A DNA stretch of 64,000 nt, from the NCBI GenBank assembly GCA_024234365.1, contig JACKOK010000001.1, positions 744,001-808,000 of the forward strand, read 5' to 3'. Under the pieces are notes generated by a model. It saw only the letters and a program-made list of their open reading frames with translations, was not told the origin of the DNA and made no database searches. This document shows, piece by piece, positions 63,802 to 64,000 of the stretch (positions within the stretch are counted from its first letter, which is position 1; each line of letters begins with the position of its first letter). Position numbers and translations under genes: made by a program. This DNA comes from Pseudomonadales bacterium (GTDB lineage: Bacteria > Pseudomonadota > Gammaproteobacteria > Pseudomonadales > Pseudohongiellaceae).

Positions 63802-63847
63802 AAAGGGGTCAGAGTCGTTTGATTTATAAAACGACTCTGACCCCTTT
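63802..63847. terminator. 19-bp palindrome between convergent genes (bidirectional terminator)
   Basis: AAAGGGGTCAGAGTCGTTT (63802-63820) pairs perfectly with 63829-63847 around an 8-base loop (GATTTATA). T-rich ends on both sides make it a plausible terminator for metY and for the gene coming in from the right. The same GGGGTCAGAGTCG type of palindrome is, as I recall, scattered in many proteobacterial genomes near REP-associated transposases. Confidence 0.75.
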
Positions 63848-64000
63848 TATTGTGATTGCCGGCGCAGCCATTGCCAGCCACTGTCCAGGCTGCTCACGAT
63901 GCCGCGAGCCGTCAGCAGGGCGCCATAGCGAATGCGGGCTCCCAGGCTCAGGCCCCGGGCCAGATGCAGCGTGCGCAGATGCTGCCTGAACCACGGCTTG
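63847..64000 (-). CDS. C-terminal end of a protein of unknown function, cut by window edge
   Basis: The minus strand is open from the right edge to a TAA at 63847-63849. It gives 50 residues, K-P-W-F-R-Q-H then LRTLHLARGLSLGARIRYGA and LLTARGIVSSLDSGWQWLRR. It is Arg/Leu-rich and no family is recognised. It converges on metY and shares the palindrome as its terminator. Confidence 0.5.
   Translation of the reverse strand, partial: KPWFRQHLRTLHLARGLSLGARIRYGALLTARGIVSSLDSGWQWLRRQSQ

Overview
The window reads as a chromosomal segment of a high-GC, free-living gammaproteobacterium with flexible respiration. The main evidence is the lptF-lptG / pepA / valS neighbourhood, the single-operon NAD(P) transhydrogenase, Mla-type lipid transport genes, a YecA protein with a SEC-C tail, MarC, a NosR-like protein and GTRG-headed REP elements. 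The species cannot be told from the sequence alone. I saw no rRNA, tRNA, CRISPR array or prophage. Both window edges cut genes.

Layout. 1-8.4 kb: the end of a cytochrome-PQQ dehydrogenase, a LemA/M48 membrane protease pair, an MFS carrier, an old yellow enzyme and a secreted PQQ sugar dehydrogenase. 8.5-9.5 kb: an RHH/MazF toxin-antitoxin pair followed by a damaged HicB-like reading frame. 9.5-23 kb: two TonB receptor neighbourhoods. The first has a BNR-repeat secreted protein with a Cys-rich motif and a TlpA-like thioredoxin. The second has an OprC/NosA-like copper receptor near a NosR-like flavo-iron-sulfur protein, with no nosZ in view. Between them sit YecA, a PepSY protein and a BNR-propeller/MoaD-like pair. 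23-32 kb: small enzymes, a tiny coupled membrane protein, an Mla-like lipid transport operon (STAS-permease, ATPase, MCE protein, lipoprotein) and a diguanylate cyclase.

32-43 kb: two related secreted proteins of unknown function, a methyltransferase, valS and pepA, then a thioesterase and lptFG. The valS-pepA gap, where holC sits in E. coli, holds no gene. It carries two inverted copies of a 66-bp element closed by unrelated but self-complementary stems, and two 7-bp tandem arrays of exactly 11 units each. A 185-bp MITE with a TTAG target duplication lies upstream of pepA. 43-51 kb: an RDD protein, pntA1-pntA2-pntB, a Bacteroidota-like citramalate/isopropylmalate synthase facing an isopropylmalate-dehydrogenase-like enzyme across a REP cluster, and a 41-aa membrane protein.

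51-64 kb: an MFS protein, a DUF2970 protein and a Tat-exported DsrE-like protein. These converge on an operon encoding a single-chain CcoN-CcoO-CcoP-like oxidase, a 60-aa membrane protein and a TsdA-like dihaem cytochrome. Then come a secreted DUF2202 protein, a glycerate permease/kinase pair, a secreted hydrolase, a [2Fe-2S] ferredoxin and metY. The oxidase/TsdA-like operon and the 66-bp structured element are the two most unusual things seen.
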